64,000 bases of DNA from Acidovorax sp. 69 (GTDB lineage Bacteria; Pseudomonadota; Gammaproteobacteria; Burkholderiales; Burkholderiaceae_C), in assembly GCF_002797445.1 (NCBI RefSeq), contig NZ_PGEP01000001.1, positions 2,294,501-2,358,500 on the forward strand, read 5' to 3'. Shown in pieces: positions 19,323 through 29,400 of the stretch. A model generated the notes under the pieces. It saw nothing but the letters and a program-made list of their open reading frames with translations, was not told the origin of the DNA and did no database searches. The translations under genes were made by a program, and so were the position numbers. The first letter of the stretch is position 1. Every line of letters starts with the position of its first letter.

Positions 19323-19347
19323 AGCCCCGTCACCGGGGCTTTTTTTC
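19323..19347 (+). terminator. Rho-independent terminator of the OmpA-type gene
   Basis: AGCCCCG, loop TCAC, CGGGGCT, followed by seven T residues, 20 bases after the stop. A run of A residues upstream makes it possibly bidirectional. Confidence 0.93.
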
Positions 19348-19390
19348 GTTTGGAGTACTTATTGCATCGCCTTCATGGACAATTACCGGC

Positions 19391-20104
19391 ATGAGTGACA
19401 CCGTCAATGCAGATCCGGCCGAACTGGCCAAATTTTCAGAATTGGCCCACCGCTGGTGGGACCCGGAGAGCGAATTCCGTCCCTTGCATCAGATTAATCC
19501 GTTGCGACTCGATTGGATCAACGGGTTGTGTGGCGACTTATCTGGCAAACGGGTACTTGATGTAGGTTGTGGTGGCGGCATTCTGGCCGACTCCATGGCG
19601 CGCAAGGGGGCCAATGTGCTGGGTATTGATTTGGCGTCGAAGGCATTGCGTGTAGCGCAGTTGCACGCGCTGGAAGCTGGTACTCCGAATATTCGCTATC
19701 AGGAGATCAGTGTGGAAGCACTGGCCAAGGAGCAGCCAGGGAGCTTTGATGTGGTGACCTGCATGGAAATGCTGGAGCATGTTCCTGACTCTGCATCCGT
19801 GGTGCGTGCATGCTCGGAACTGGTAAAGCCAGGGGGATGGGTATTTTTCTCCACCATCCATCGCAATGCCAAGGCATTCATGCTGGCCATTGTTGGTGCG
19901 GAATATGTATTGAACATGCTACCGCGCGGCACGCACGAGTATGCAAAGATGATTCGCCCCAGTGAACTTGCAGCCAGTTGCCGCAGCGCCCACCTTGATG
20001 TTTTGCATACGAAGGGTCTTGAATACAACCCGCTAACGAAGCGGTATTGGCTCAGCGCCGACACGAGTGTGAATTACCTGTTCGCCACTCGGCGCGTTGT
20101 TTAA
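19391..20104 (+). CDS. ubiG: Ubiquinone biosynthesis O-methyltransferase
   Basis: 237-residue SAM-dependent methyltransferase for both O-methylation steps of ubiquinone. The signature N-terminus ELAHRWWDPESEFRPLHQINPLR is followed by SAM motif I, DVGCGGG (residues 57-63). CMEMLEHVPD and HEYAKMIRPSEL come later, the latter in the membrane-associating region of UbiG. The start ATG at 19391 gives the family length (about 240). It is followed 10 bases later by gph, the usual ubiG-gph pair. Confidence 0.96.
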   Translation: MSDTVNADPAELAKFSELAHRWWDPESEFRPLHQINPLRLDWINGLCGDLSGKRVLDVGCGGGILADSMARKGANVLGIDLASKALRVAQLHALEAGTPNIRYQEISVEALAKEQPGSFDVVTCMEMLEHVPDSASVVRACSELVKPGGWVFFSTIHRNAKAFMLAIVGAEYVLNMLPRGTHEYAKMIRPSELAASCRSAHLDVLHTKGLEYNPLTKRYWLSADTSVNYLFATRRVV

Positions 20105-20114
20105 GGTGGCTCCC

Positions 20115-20780
20115 ATGTTTCATGACATTCGCGCGGTCCTGTTTGATCTGGATGGAACGCTGATCGACAGTGCTCCGGATCTGGGTGCTGCTGCCGACAA
20201 AATGCGTACAGATCGGGGTTTGCCATCTCTCCCCTTGGCCCGGTATCGGCCAATGGCGGGCGCGGGCGCGCGGGGCATGTTGGGGGAGGCGTTTGGCATG
20301 ACCCCGGACCACCCCGAGTTTGCGGCTTGGCGTGAAGAGTTTTTTGTGAACTACGAGTCGCGGATGACCGAAAGCACCACGATTTTTGATGGTGTACCAG
20401 AACTGGTGAGCCAACTTTTACAACACAACCTGGCGTGGGGGGTTGTGACCAACAAGGCTGCAAGGTTTACAGAGCCGTTGACCAGGGCGCTTCCATTGTT
20501 TCGCACTGCAGGAGCGGTTGTGAGTGGTGACACCACCCCCCATGCGAAGCCACATCCCGCCCCCCTGTTGGAGGCGGCCGCACGCCTGAAGTTGCCCCCT
20601 GAGCAGTGCGTTTATGTGGGAGATGATGAGCGCGATATCGTTGCAGGCCTTGCCGCAGGCATGAGGACGGTGGCTGCTACATATGGGTATCTGGGTGCCA
20701 CTACGGATCCCAAGGAATGGGGGGCGCATGCTGCAATTAAATCTCCGTCGGATCTCTTGCAATTGCTCGCATGCGCCTAA
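20115..20780 (+). CDS. gph: Phosphoglycolate phosphatase (HAD family)
   Basis: 221-residue HAD-superfamily hydrolase. Motif I is FDLDGTLIDSAPDL (catalytic Asp11 and Asp13), motif II is in VVTNKAARF, and motif III/IV is CVYVGDDERDIVAGLAAGM. It removes 2-phosphoglycolate, or another small phosphate ester, so substrate is assigned from family and the ubiG-gph context. Stop and ssrA are only 12 bases apart, so the tmRNA promoter probably lies inside the gph 3' end. Confidence 0.9.
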   Translation: MFHDIRAVLFDLDGTLIDSAPDLGAAADKMRTDRGLPSLPLARYRPMAGAGARGMLGEAFGMTPDHPEFAAWREEFFVNYESRMTESTTIFDGVPELVSQLLQHNLAWGVVTNKAARFTEPLTRALPLFRTAGAVVSGDTTPHAKPHPAPLLEAAARLKLPPEQCVYVGDDERDIVAGLAAGMRTVAATYGYLGATTDPKEWGAHAAIKSPSDLLQLLACA

Positions 20781-20792
20781 AATAGAGTGCTT

Positions 20793-21179
20793 GGGGCTGT
20801 CCTGGTTTCGACGTGGGTTCGGAGCCGGTGTGGTGCATGTCGAGCTTGATTCACGCTCGTAAATCTCGATTTAACAAACTAACTGCAAACGACGAACGTT
20901 TCGCACTCGCTGCTTAATTGCCAGTGAGCCTTGCAACAGTTGGCCGATGGGCTGGGCAAGGGGGTTCTGAGTAATCAGCGCCTCCCGGCTGCAAGGATAA
21001 TTACATGGGCTGGCTCCTATCCGGGTACCTTGGATGGGGGCGAGATTTAAGGGTACTGGCGGCCGGTGTAGCGTGCGACTGCGCGACAACGGTGGCGAGA
21101 CTCAAATCAGACCGCTAAACATGTAGATCTGCCCGGTAAAGGCTTGCGGACGCGGGTTCAATTCCCGCCAGCTCCACCA
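20793..21179 (+). ncRNA. ssrA: Transfer-messenger RNA (tmRNA)
   Basis: 387-nt tmRNA. The 5' end GGGGCTG pairs with the 3' end CAGCTCC ahead of A-CCA. The T arm is GCGGG, TTCAATT, CCCGC. The tag frame runs 20885-20917 and encodes ANDERFALAA then TAA, with the resume codon GCA after an A-rich stretch; this is the usual betaproteobacterial tag. It rescues stalled ribosomes together with SmpB. The 3' end is a frequent integrase target, and a P4-type integrase gene follows 254 bases downstream. Confidence 0.97.
21151..21179 (+). other. Probable attachment site (3' end of ssrA)
   Basis: The T arm and acceptor end of ssrA is the likely attachment core for the P4-type integrase encoded just downstream, by family habit. 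I do not find an exact second copy of this 29-base sequence within the window. The most similar sequence is the tRNA-like 3' end at 30796-30824 (21 of 29 matching). Confidence 0.45.
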
Positions 21180-21191
21180 TAACCCCATCCA

Positions 21192-21229
21192 AGGGCGTCC
21201 ACACTAATCCAGTGGACGCCCTTTTTCTT
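21192..21229 (+). terminator. Terminator downstream of ssrA
   Basis: AGGGCGTCCAC, a 9-base loop, GTGGACGCCCT, then TTTTCTTT: a perfect 11-bp stem 13 bases beyond the tmRNA CCA. It ends ssrA transcription and lies between ssrA and the integrase gene. Confidence 0.92.
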
Positions 21230-21432
21230 TGGTGAATCAACGACTTGCAGTCCATGGCCGTCTACAGCCGTCCATGCCCAGCCAAGCAAAAGTGGGGGTA
21301 CAAGTGGGGGTACAGACCCAGAAATCTGGTGAAATCGGAGTTTTGTACCCCCACTTCCCCCTGTAGAAGGGGGTTCGCCATAGGGAAAGTTGTACCCCCA
21401 CGGTGCACCCCTCACCATCGTTTTGTACCCCC

Positions 21433-22656
21433 ATGCTGACTGACCTTGAATGCCGCAACGCCGTATGTCCTGCCCACCGAAAACAGGCGCGCTTCAGCGA
21501 TTCAGGTGGGCTCTATCTGCAAGTCAGCCCGAACGGCTCCAAGCGCTGGTTTCTCAAATACCGGGTCAACAACAAAGAAAAGCAGCTCGCGCTGGGCAGC
21601 TACCCGGCTGTTTCGCTGACGGCTGCCCGCCGGGCCAGGGATGCCGCCAAACACCAAAAGGCCACCGGCGTCGATCCGGTGCAGGCCCGCAAGGTGGAAA
21701 AGCTCAAGGCGACGAACCCCGAGGGAGACTCTTTTCAGGTGGTGGCGCTGGAATGGCATGCCAAACAGAGCCCGGTTTGGAGCGAGGGCCATGCCGCGCG
21801 AGCTCTTCGCCAGTTCGAACGCGATCTGTTTCCATGGATAGGCGAGCGCAGACTGTTCGATATCAAGTCCGTCGAGCTGTTGGCCACCCTTCGAAAGATC
21901 GAAGAACGTGGTGCGATAGAGACAGCAGACCGGGGTTTGATGCTGGCCAGACAGGTGTGGCGCTATGGCGTGGCCACAGGACGGGTAGGGCGGGACATCA
22001 CCGGCGACCTCAAGGGAGCGCTGTCGCCATACCGGGGGCGGCATTTTGCTGCCATCACCGACCCGGCCAAGCTGGGGGAGCTGCTGCGCGCCATACAGGC
22101 GTACCGGGGCGGGCCTGTCGTGCGCGCTGCATTGCAGCTTGCACCCCTTTTGTTCCAGCGACCGGGTGAACTGCGCGCCGCCACCTGGGCCGAAATCAAT
22201 TCGGATGCCGCTCTGTAGACGATCCCCGCCGCTCGCATGAAGCGCGGCAAGGATGGCAAGGAGCATGGCGAGCCACATCTGGTGCCTTTGCCCAAGCAAG
22301 CCGTGGCCGTCTTGCAGGAGTTGCACCCGTTGACCGGCCGGGGTGCCATGGTGTTCCCAGGCGAGCGCAACCACGACCGCCCCATCTCTGAAAACTCAGT
22401 GCGTACCGCGTTGATCTCTATGGGCTACACGCCGGATGTGCATACATGGCACGGCTTCCGGGCCACAGCCCGCACCATGCTTGCGGAGCGCTTGGACGTG
22501 GACCCCTTGGTGATTGAGGCCCAGCTGGCCCATGCCGTGAAGGATGCCAACGGCCGCGCGTACAACCGCACGCAGTACATGGCCCACCGCACGAAGATGA
22601 TGCAGCGCTGGGCCGACTACCTGGACGAGCTGCGCGCCGGTTCGGCCGAGGACTGA
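21433..22656 (+). pseudogene. P4-type tyrosine integrase, interrupted by one amber codon
   Basis: A continuous 407-residue integrase frame except for TAG at 22216-22218. The N-terminal part has the P4-type DUF4102 domain (ARFSDSGGLYLQVSPNGSKRWFLKYR) and the core-binding region. The first catalytic Arg lies in QRPGELR just before the stop. The HxxR box (HGFRATA) and the Tyr nucleophile (RAYNRTQY) come after the stop in the same frame. Homologues normally read WTIPAARMK at this point, so the TAG replaces a Trp codon (TGG). The N-terminal product lacks the active site, so the element should no longer move unaided. Its position next to ssrA marks an integrated island. Confidence 0.92.
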
Positions 22657-23010
22657 ACTGTCGGCCGCAGCACGCGCCGAACCTTCACACCATCCATCTA
22701 CAGCGCCGGTGGCCACCTGCCATGACCAGGCCCCTGCACGGGCGGGCGGGGCAGGGCGGCCCAGGCCCCTCAAGGTGAGCGCAACCCTTGGCGCGCTGTC
22801 GAGACCCCGCCGCGCCTGCTCGCTTCGTGTGTTGATTTCGTCGGGGGTGCCGCATGGGTGCTTCGCCAAGCCTGATGCGGACTTGCGGGGCGCTGCAGGG
22901 CCGCTTTCACTGCCGGGAATCGATGGACTTTTGAGGCCGTGTGCTGGGTGGCGCCGGAGCCTGTGACGTAACGGGAAGAGGATTTTTTCAAACTAGAAAT
23001 ACTTGGAATC

Positions 23011-23063
23011 AACTACCTACAAACCCACCAATGAAGACCATTTTGTAGGCTTTGTAGGTAGTT
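23011..23063. repeat. 13-bp perfect inverted repeat
   Basis: AACTACCTACAAA at 23011-23023 and its exact complement TTTGTAGGTAGTT at 23051-23063, with a 27-base spacer that contains one more TTTGTAGG. No T tract follows, so it does not look like a terminator. Confidence 0.75.
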
Positions 23064-23137
23064 CTCTTCGGGTATCTCAAATTTGAATTGGTATGGGTTC
23101 CAGCAGGGTTCAGGCTGGTGAGTTGGGCAAAACGCTG

Positions 23138-23187
23138 GCTCGCGCTTCGACGGTCAGTAAACACTTCAAAGCCTACAAACCCCACCA
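23138..23187 (+). repeat. 50-bp direct repeat, copy 1
   Basis: First copy of an imperfect 50-bp direct repeat (about 90% identical to 23273-23322). It contains CGCTTCGACGGTC, then GCCTACAAACC near its end. The copies are 135 bases apart. Confidence 0.8.
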
Positions 23188-23272
23188 AACACGGGCTGTC
23201 AAGAGACGTTTGTGGGGGAACGCCGGATCAGACGCAAGGCACTCTCTACACAGATGTCAGAGCAAAACACTT

Positions 23273-23322
23273 GCTTGCGCTTCGACGGTCGGTAAACCCT
23301 TCAAAGCCTACAAACCCTACCA
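23273..23322 (+). repeat. 50-bp direct repeat, copy 2
   Basis: Second copy of the element at 23138-23187, differing at about five positions and ending CCTACAAACCCTACCA. The CCTACAAACC core also occurs at 23016, so the region looks like a small iteron-type array. Confidence 0.8.
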
Positions 23323-23534
23323 ATTCCAACAAGTCTTGAAAGGCGAACGCCTAGCGTGCTCGCAAGGCCGGGCGCAAATGACGGGCTATGGCTTGAGTCT
23401 TCGCTCGAACTCAGCCATGTGTTGATTCATTTCCAAAACTGTGCCATTTCGGGACGCATTCACGTTGACATTTGAGCCACGTTGCCGCTCTATCCTGCTG
23501 AATTTTTCAGCACGGGAGAGCAGGAGTGATCAAC

Positions 23535-25061
23535 GTGAGCATATTGAGCAAGTTACGCCGCCTCGTGCTGAGGCAGGACGTGTCGGTGCGAGAGGCCAGC
23601 CGGTGGCTGGGCATCTGGCGCAACACAGCCACCAAGTGGCTCAAGGACGGGGAGATGGCCGAACCCAGATACCCGCAGCGGGTGTCAGGCCCCAGCATCC
23701 TGGATCCGTACAAGGAGCAGTTGAGCCAGTGGCTCAAGGCCGATAGCCACCGCAGCAAACGCGATCGACGCGGGATCAAGGCGATGTTTGAAGCGCTGCG
23801 GGCGCAGGGCTACAGCGGCAGCCGAGGGCCGGTCTACGCATTTGCCCAGCGCTGGCAGCAAGAGCAAGGCAACGCTGCGCGCGGCGCGGGGTTCGTGCCG
23901 CTGAGCTTCGAGTTGGGCGAGGCGTTCCAGTTCGACTGGAGCTGCGAGTACCTCTTCATTGGCGGGTTGCGTCGCCGCCTGGAGGTGGCACACACCAAGC
24001 TGGCATCCAGTCGCGCCTTCTGCCTGGTGGCGTACTACAGCCAGGCGCACGAGATGCTGTTCGATGCACGCGCACGGGCGTTTACTCTCTTTGGCGGCGT
24101 GCCACGGCGGGGCATCTACGACAACATGAAGACTGCTGTCGACAAAGTCGGCCAAGGCAAGCAGCGCAGCGTCAATGCACGCTTCGAAGCGATGACCGGG
24201 CACTACCTGTTCGAGCCAGAGTTCTGCAACCGGGCCGCTGGCTGGGAGAAGGGGGTCGTGGAGAAGAACGTCCAGGACCGGCGCAAGGACATCTGGCGCG
24301 AGGCCAGCGAGCGGCGCTGGGGATCGCTTGGCGAGCTCAACGACTGGCTGGAGCAGGCGTGTGTGAAGGTCTGGGCTGAGATGAGTCACCCCGAATGGAC
24401 ACAGCTCACGGTGGCCGATGTCTGGCAGGACGAGCGTGTGCGCCTCATGCCCAGCCCCCGTGCGTTTGATGGCTATGTGGAGCAGCCGGTGCGGGTCTCT
24501 GCCACCTCGCTGATCCACTTCCAGCGCAACCGCTACAGCGTGCCGTGTGAATGGATCCATGCGGTGGTCAGTCTGCGGGCCTACGCGGATGGCCTGCTGG
24601 TGGTCGGGCCCGATGGGCGGCAGGTGCGCTTGGCGCGCAGCTTCGAGCGTGATCAGACGCTCTACGACTGGATGCACTACATCGCGCTCATCGAGCGCAA
24701 GCCCGGCGCGCTGCGCAATGGCGCGCCGTTCAAGACCATGCCCGAACCCCTGCAGGAACTGCAGCGCCAGTTGCTGCGCCACAGCGGTGGCGACAGGGTG
24801 ATGGCGCAGGTGCTCATGGGGGTGAGTCTGCATGGGCTGGAGGCCGTGTTGGTGGCGGTGGAGCTGGCCCTGCAGTCCGGGCGGGTGAGTGCCGAGCACG
24901 TGCTCAACGTGCTCTCGCGCCTGAAGGAGCAGCGCGTGCCCGAGTCACTGGTGGCCACGATGCTCACGCTCAACACGCCGCCACTGGCCAACCTGCAGCG
25001 CTACGACGCACTGCGCAACGTCCAGCCTCATGAGGCGTCACCGGAGTCCGACCATGCATGA
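23535..25061 (+). CDS. istA: IS21-family transposase IstA
   Basis: 508-residue transposase. An N-terminal helix-turn-helix region ([20 protein letters not shown]) is followed by the DDE catalytic core: Asp in [10 protein letters not shown], Asp in [11 protein letters not shown], Glu in [14 protein letters not shown]-terminal beta-barrel and basic tail follow. The GTG at 23535 is preferred because AGGAG lies 8 bases upstream; an upstream GTG at 23526 overlaps that site. Its stop overlaps the start of istB. All three catalytic residues are present, so the enzyme looks active. Confidence 0.95.
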   Translation: MSILSKLRRLVLRQDVSVREASRWLGIWRNTATKWLKDGEMAEPRYPQRVSGPSILDPYKEQLSQWLKADSHRSKRDRRGIKAMFEALRAQGYSGSRGPVYAFAQRWQQEQGNAARGAGFVPLSFELGEAFQFDWSCEYLFIGGLRRRLEVAHTKLASSRAFCLVAYYSQAHEMLFDARARAFTLFGGVPRRGIYDNMKTAVDKVGQGKQRSVNARFEAMTGHYLFEPEFCNRAAGWEKGVVEKNVQDRRKDIWREASERRWGSLGELNDWLEQACVKVWAEMSHPEWTQLTVADVWQDERVRLMPSPRAFDGYVEQPVRVSATSLIHFQRNRYSVPCEWIHAVVSLRAYADGLLVVGPDGRQVRLARSFERDQTLYDWMHYIALIERKPGALRNGAPFKTMPEPLQELQRQLLRHSGGDRVMAQVLMGVSLHGLEAVLVAVELALQSGRVSAEHVLNVLSRLKEQRVPESLVATMLTLNTPPLANLQRYDALRNVQPHEASPESDHA

Positions 25062-25869
25062 CGTCATTGATGCATTCAAGGCGCTGGGCCTGTACGGCAT
25101 GGCCAGTGCCTGGCCGGAGGTGCTGGGTACCGCCCGCATGAAGTCGCTCGATCATGAGGCCGTGTTGCACCAGCTCATCAAGGCCGAGACTGCTCAGCGA
25201 GAGGTGCGCTCCATGGCCTACCAGATGCGCGTGGCGCGGTTCCCGTCGCACCGCGATCTCGCCGGCTTTGACTTCGCCCACGCGCAACTCGATGAGGCGC
25301 TGGTGCGCCAGCTGCACACCCTGCGCTTCGTGGAGTCGGCGCACAACGTGGTCCTGGTCGGTGGCCCCGGCACGGGGAAGACCCACCTGGCCACCAGTCT
25401 GGGGATCGAGGCGATCCGCATGCATGGCAAGCGGGTGCGCTTCTTCTCCACGGTGGAACTGGTCAACTCCCTGGAGCTGGAGAAGGCGCAGAACAAGGCG
25501 GGACAAATGGCGCACCGCCTGATGTACGTCGATCTGGTGATCCTGGATGAACTGGGCTACCTGCCGTTCACGCAGTCGGGCGGTGCGATGCTGTTCCACC
25601 TGCTCTCCAAACTCTACGAGCGAACGAGCGTGGTGATCACTACCAACCTGACCTTCTCGGAATGGAGCAGCGTCTTTGGCGACGCCAAGATGACCACTGC
25701 CTTGCTCGACCGCCTCACGCACCACTGTCACATCGTCGAGACGGGCAATGAGAGCTGGCGATTCAAGCATTCCAGTGCCGCTGGCGCGGCACCGCCAAGG
25801 CAACGCTCAAGGGGCCAGAAAGGAGATCGAAAAACAGCAGACCCGATAGACTTATCCACAATCGAGTAG
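25054..25869 (+). CDS. istB: IS21-family helper ATPase IstB
   Basis: 271-residue AAA+ ATPase of the DnaC/IstB group that assembles on target DNA and stimulates IstA. Walker A is [12 protein letters not shown] near residue 112, Walker B is [13 protein letters not shown], and sensor-type residues follow in [14 protein letters not shown]. The ATG at 25054 overlaps the istA stop by 8 bases, the usual coupling. The basic C-terminal tail is followed after 72 bases by the right IS end. It looks intact. Confidence 0.95.
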   Translation: MHDVIDAFKALGLYGMASAWPEVLGTARMKSLDHEAVLHQLIKAETAQREVRSMAYQMRVARFPSHRDLAGFDFAHAQLDEALVRQLHTLRFVESAHNVVLVGGPGTGKTHLATSLGIEAIRMHGKRVRFFSTVELVNSLELEKAQNKAGQMAHRLMYVDLVILDELGYLPFTQSGGAMLFHLLSKLYERTSVVITTNLTFSEWSSVFGDAKMTTALLDRLTHHCHIVETGNESWRFKHSSAAGAAPPRQRSRGQKGDRKTADPIDLSTIE

Positions 25870-25941
25870 CCAAAGAATCCATCAACCCAGTGGCTCAATC
25901 TTCGACGTGATCACTGGCTCAGTTTTGCTGATGAATCAACA

Positions 25942-26475
25942 GGCAGCAGCTCTCCGACTTTTTTCGTAGAACGCGTAGTGTTGGACAGGAGCGGTCACTT
26001 GAAGCGTAGGCTTGCGTACCGAAGGGCCGCTCAAGCGGTTCCGTGGTGTTGCCGCCAGCGTGAAAGTGACCATGAATGCCAATCCTGCATCGACCATCGG
26101 TTGCTATCGCCAAATGGAGTGCTGGCAAGCGGTCTAGCTCGCTTTCAGATGATCACATATCGATCGGCTAATTTCGACAAATCTGGCCGATCTGTCACGC
26201 GCGCCATCAGTATGACTACTCATTCACCACTCGCAGATCCGAGTCCGACTGGGCTGCATTGACCAAAGCATCGATCTCCGCACCAAACCTACCTCTTTTC
26301 GATACTACGCAGATCGATTCGGCCATTCGGAAGTTTGCGCACCTGTAAAAGCGAGTCCGGGCAGCGGAGACCGTTCGCAAAGTGCATCTTGCCCTGGATC
26401 GGGCATGCCCACAAATTCCGGCATGCTGCCAATTATCAGGAGGTGTTCGGACGTTCACACCACCTTTCATACAAA
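25942..26475. other. Intergenic stretch, no supported gene
   Basis: 534 bases between the IS21 right end and the stop of the DUF4347 protein gene. Frames of 70-95 codons exist on both strands, but they overlap one another and show no motif, signal or ribosome binding site. Composition is more AT-rich than the flanking chromosome, which fits decayed accessory DNA. I see no clear terminator for the minus-strand gene. Confidence 0.5.
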
Positions 26476-29400
26476 TTAATTACGGGCACGCTGGCGCTGC
26501 CTATGCCAGCCCATCAAACCAATCATGGCCGACAGCAACGCCAGCGCCCACGGTGCATCCACAGGAATCGCCACGGCATCGCTTGCCACAGGGCCCACCA
26601 CCGGTGCGAACGGATCGCTGATGCTACCGACCGCTCCGTCCGAGTCACCCACGCCGTTATCCGTAATGCTGTAGGTCACAGTCTTGCGGTCACCGCTGAG
26701 TGATGCGCCGCTGAACTGGAACCAGCTGGATGCAGCCACCACCCCGCCCACTGCCGGTGTCGCAGGGCCGTACTTCCAGAACTGAATGCCGGCCGGAAGG
26801 GCTTCAGGGTAAGTGATCGCCATCGTCACGGTCCCGACGCAGCTGGTGGACTGAAATGCATATTCCCCATAAGGCAGGGTTTTGCCCGCAGGAGCAGGGT
26901 TGGACAAACTCGCAAAGCCGCTGGTGGGGTTCAGCGTGCAGGATGAGCCGCCTCCCGAAAGGGTCGCCGTAGCCGTACCGACCATGCCAGGCACCGTGCC
27001 CGACACGGTGAGCAACTGGGGTGTCACCGCGGCAGATGCAGCCGATGCAGCGCTGGCGCCTACGGAATTGTTGGCGGTTACCGTGAAGGTGTACGACGTG
27101 CCGTTGGTCAGGCCGGGCACTACGATGGGGCTGGCCGCGCCGGTGGCGGTGATGCCGCCCGGCGCGGATGTCACCGTATAGCTTGTGATCGGTGCCCCAC
27201 CACTGACGGCCGGGGCCGTGAATGACACGCTGACCTGGGCATTGCCGGCCGTAGCCACACCGATGGTCGGTGCGCCTGGAACCGTTGCGGCGACTGTGAA
27301 GCTTTGAGACACCTGGGGGGCCGCCAGATAGCTGGCATTGCCGGCCTGGTCGGCATTGATGGTGCAGAGGCCGACAGTGACAAAGGTCAGCGCGCCACCG
27401 GGGGCAACGGTGCAGACGCCCGTTGTTGTCGACGTGAAGGTCACGCTCAAGCTGGATGTTGCGCTGGCAGCCAGCGTGGGGATCGTGCCAAAGTTCTGTG
27501 TGCCAGGGTTGTTGAAGCTAATGGCCTGTGCCGCCTTGGGTGTCACGGAATTCGACGCGGCAGACGCAGAGCCGGTGTTTACAGCGTTGGCGGCGGTCAC
27601 GGTGAACGTGTAGGCCGTGCCGTTGGTGAGCCCAAGGACAGTGATGGTGCAGGCACCAGGACCTGCGCAGCTGCCTGTCGCTCCGCCAGGAATCGCCGTT
27701 GCCGTATACGTGGTGATGGGTGAGCCACCGTTGGACGCCGGCGTAGTGAAGGTGACCGAGGCTTGGGTATCACCCGCTGTCGCCGTGCCGATCGTCGGTG
27801 TGCCGGGTGCGACAGCGTTGACCGTGAAGGTTTGCTGGACCTGCGGAGCGGCATTGAAGCTGCCATTGCCCGCTTGGTTTGCGCTGATGGTGCAGCTACC
27901 CGCTGTCACGAAGGTCAATGTGCCGCCGGGCGTGATCGTGCAGACACCGGCAGTGGCGGTCGTGAAGGTGGGTATCAGGGCCGATGTCGCCGTGGCCGTC
28001 AAGGTGAGCGGGGTGCCAAAGTTTTGTGTGCCAGGGTTGTTGAAGCTAATGGCCTGTGCCGCCTTGGGTGTCACGGAATTCGACGCGGCAGACGCCGAGC
28101 CGGTGTTTACAGCGTTGGCGGCGGTCACGGTGAACGTGTAGGCCGTGCCGTTGGTGAGCCCAAGGACAGTGATGGTGCAGGCACCAGGACCTGCGCAGCT
28201 GCCTGTCGCTCCGTCAGGAATCGCCGTTGCCGTATACGTGGTGATGGGTGAGCCACCGTTGGACGCAGGCGCGGTGAAGGTGACCGAAGCTTGGGCATCA
28301 CCCGCTGTCGCCGTGCCGATCGTGGGCGTGCCGGGTGAGACTGCAGCGATCATGAATGATTGCTGGACCTGGGGTGCCGCGGCGTAGGTTGCGTCACCGG
28401 CCTGGTTGGCATTGATGGTGCAGGTGCCGGTGGTCACCGTGGTCAATACACCGCCGGTGGAGATGGTGCAGACACCGGCGGTGGTGGTCGTGAAGGTGGG
28501 CGCCAGGCCCGATGTGGACGTCGCAGGCAGCGTGGGTGTGGTGCCAAACGACTGGGTGCCGGGGTTGTTGAAGGTGATGGTCTGCGGGCACTGGTTGGTA
28601 GTGAACGTGGCGTCACTGCCGTTGGTGGTGCCCTCGCTGTTGACCCCTTTAACCCTGAAATGGTACGTAGTGTTGCAGGTCAGGCTGGAAATAGCGACGG
28701 AGGCAGCGGTGGCACCAGCGCCTGCGCCCACGGTGCCGCCGGTGGTGGCGGCTGCGGAGCTGCCGTAGGCGTTGGTCAGGCCGTAGTCGAATGTGACCGT
28801 GGTGGATGCGCCTTTGTCGTTGACGGTACCGTTCAGGGTTGCGCTAGTGGTAGTGATGCTGGTGGCGGTGTCTGTCGTGGCGGTTGGAGCGGACGGCACC
28901 GCATCTGCGATCACGATGTTGTTGATGGAGATGTTGGTAGCCGATTGGTCGCCCACATAGCCACCTGCGGTGATGTAAAACCGGACATCGTCAACATTGT
29001 CAAAACCATTGCCCAAAACAACATCAAATGGCAGGTAGGTTGGTATGAAGGCTTCAAAAGTCGTTGATGCAACCTCCACGCTGTTGCGATAGCCCTTTAC
29101 GGTCATGGTGGTGGTCGATGATTCCCCCCAGTTGTAATGCTTGAACTGTGTGAGCTTAAATTTGATGCCACCAATGGATTTGATCCGCATGCCTTTGGTA
29201 CCGCCATTCTGGTTGGAGGTGATCGCGGAGTACATGGCGTCGTTGCTGTTCAAGAAAATATTGTCTTGCCACGACACGGTTCCGGCTTGCGTTCCGGCAG
29301 TATCGGATATGTTGGATATCTGAATCACGATACCTGGCAAATCGATCGATCCGCCCTGTCCGTCCGTTGCGATGCCACCGGTCCCCACCCCACCAGTACT

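Larger units (their letters stand above)
22657..23419. other. Non-coding stretch of the accessory region between integrase and IS21 element
   Basis: About 760 bases with no gene I can support. Short open frames here lack family motifs and ribosome binding sites. The second half (23011-23322) holds a 13-bp inverted repeat, a 50-bp imperfect direct repeat and five copies of CCTACAAA or its complement (listed separately). The first part resembles the GC-rich host background. Confidence 0.6.
23420..25941 (+). mobile_element. Complete IS21-family insertion sequence (2522 bp)
   Basis: Terminal inverted repeats are TGTTGATTCATTTCCAAAAC at the left end (23420) and its partner ending at 25941 (reads TGTTGATTCATCAGCAAAAC on the minus strand). 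Matching continues through CTGnGCCA, 23 of 27 positions. Between them lie istA and istB, overlapping by 8 bases. The ends begin TG and end CA as in IS21. I find no obvious target duplication at the junctions (left flank CCATG, right flank GGCAG). Confidence 0.93.

Noticed and set aside
23093..23425. A 110-codon frame containing two copies of a 16-residue repeat
   Set aside because: The repetition follows from the 135-base spacing of the DNA repeats, which is a multiple of three; there is no ribosome site or motif, and a second frame shows the same effect.
25978..26262. A 94-codon frame between the IS element and the DUF4347 gene
   Set aside because: Overlaps another frame on the minus strand and shows neither a motif nor plausible translation signals.
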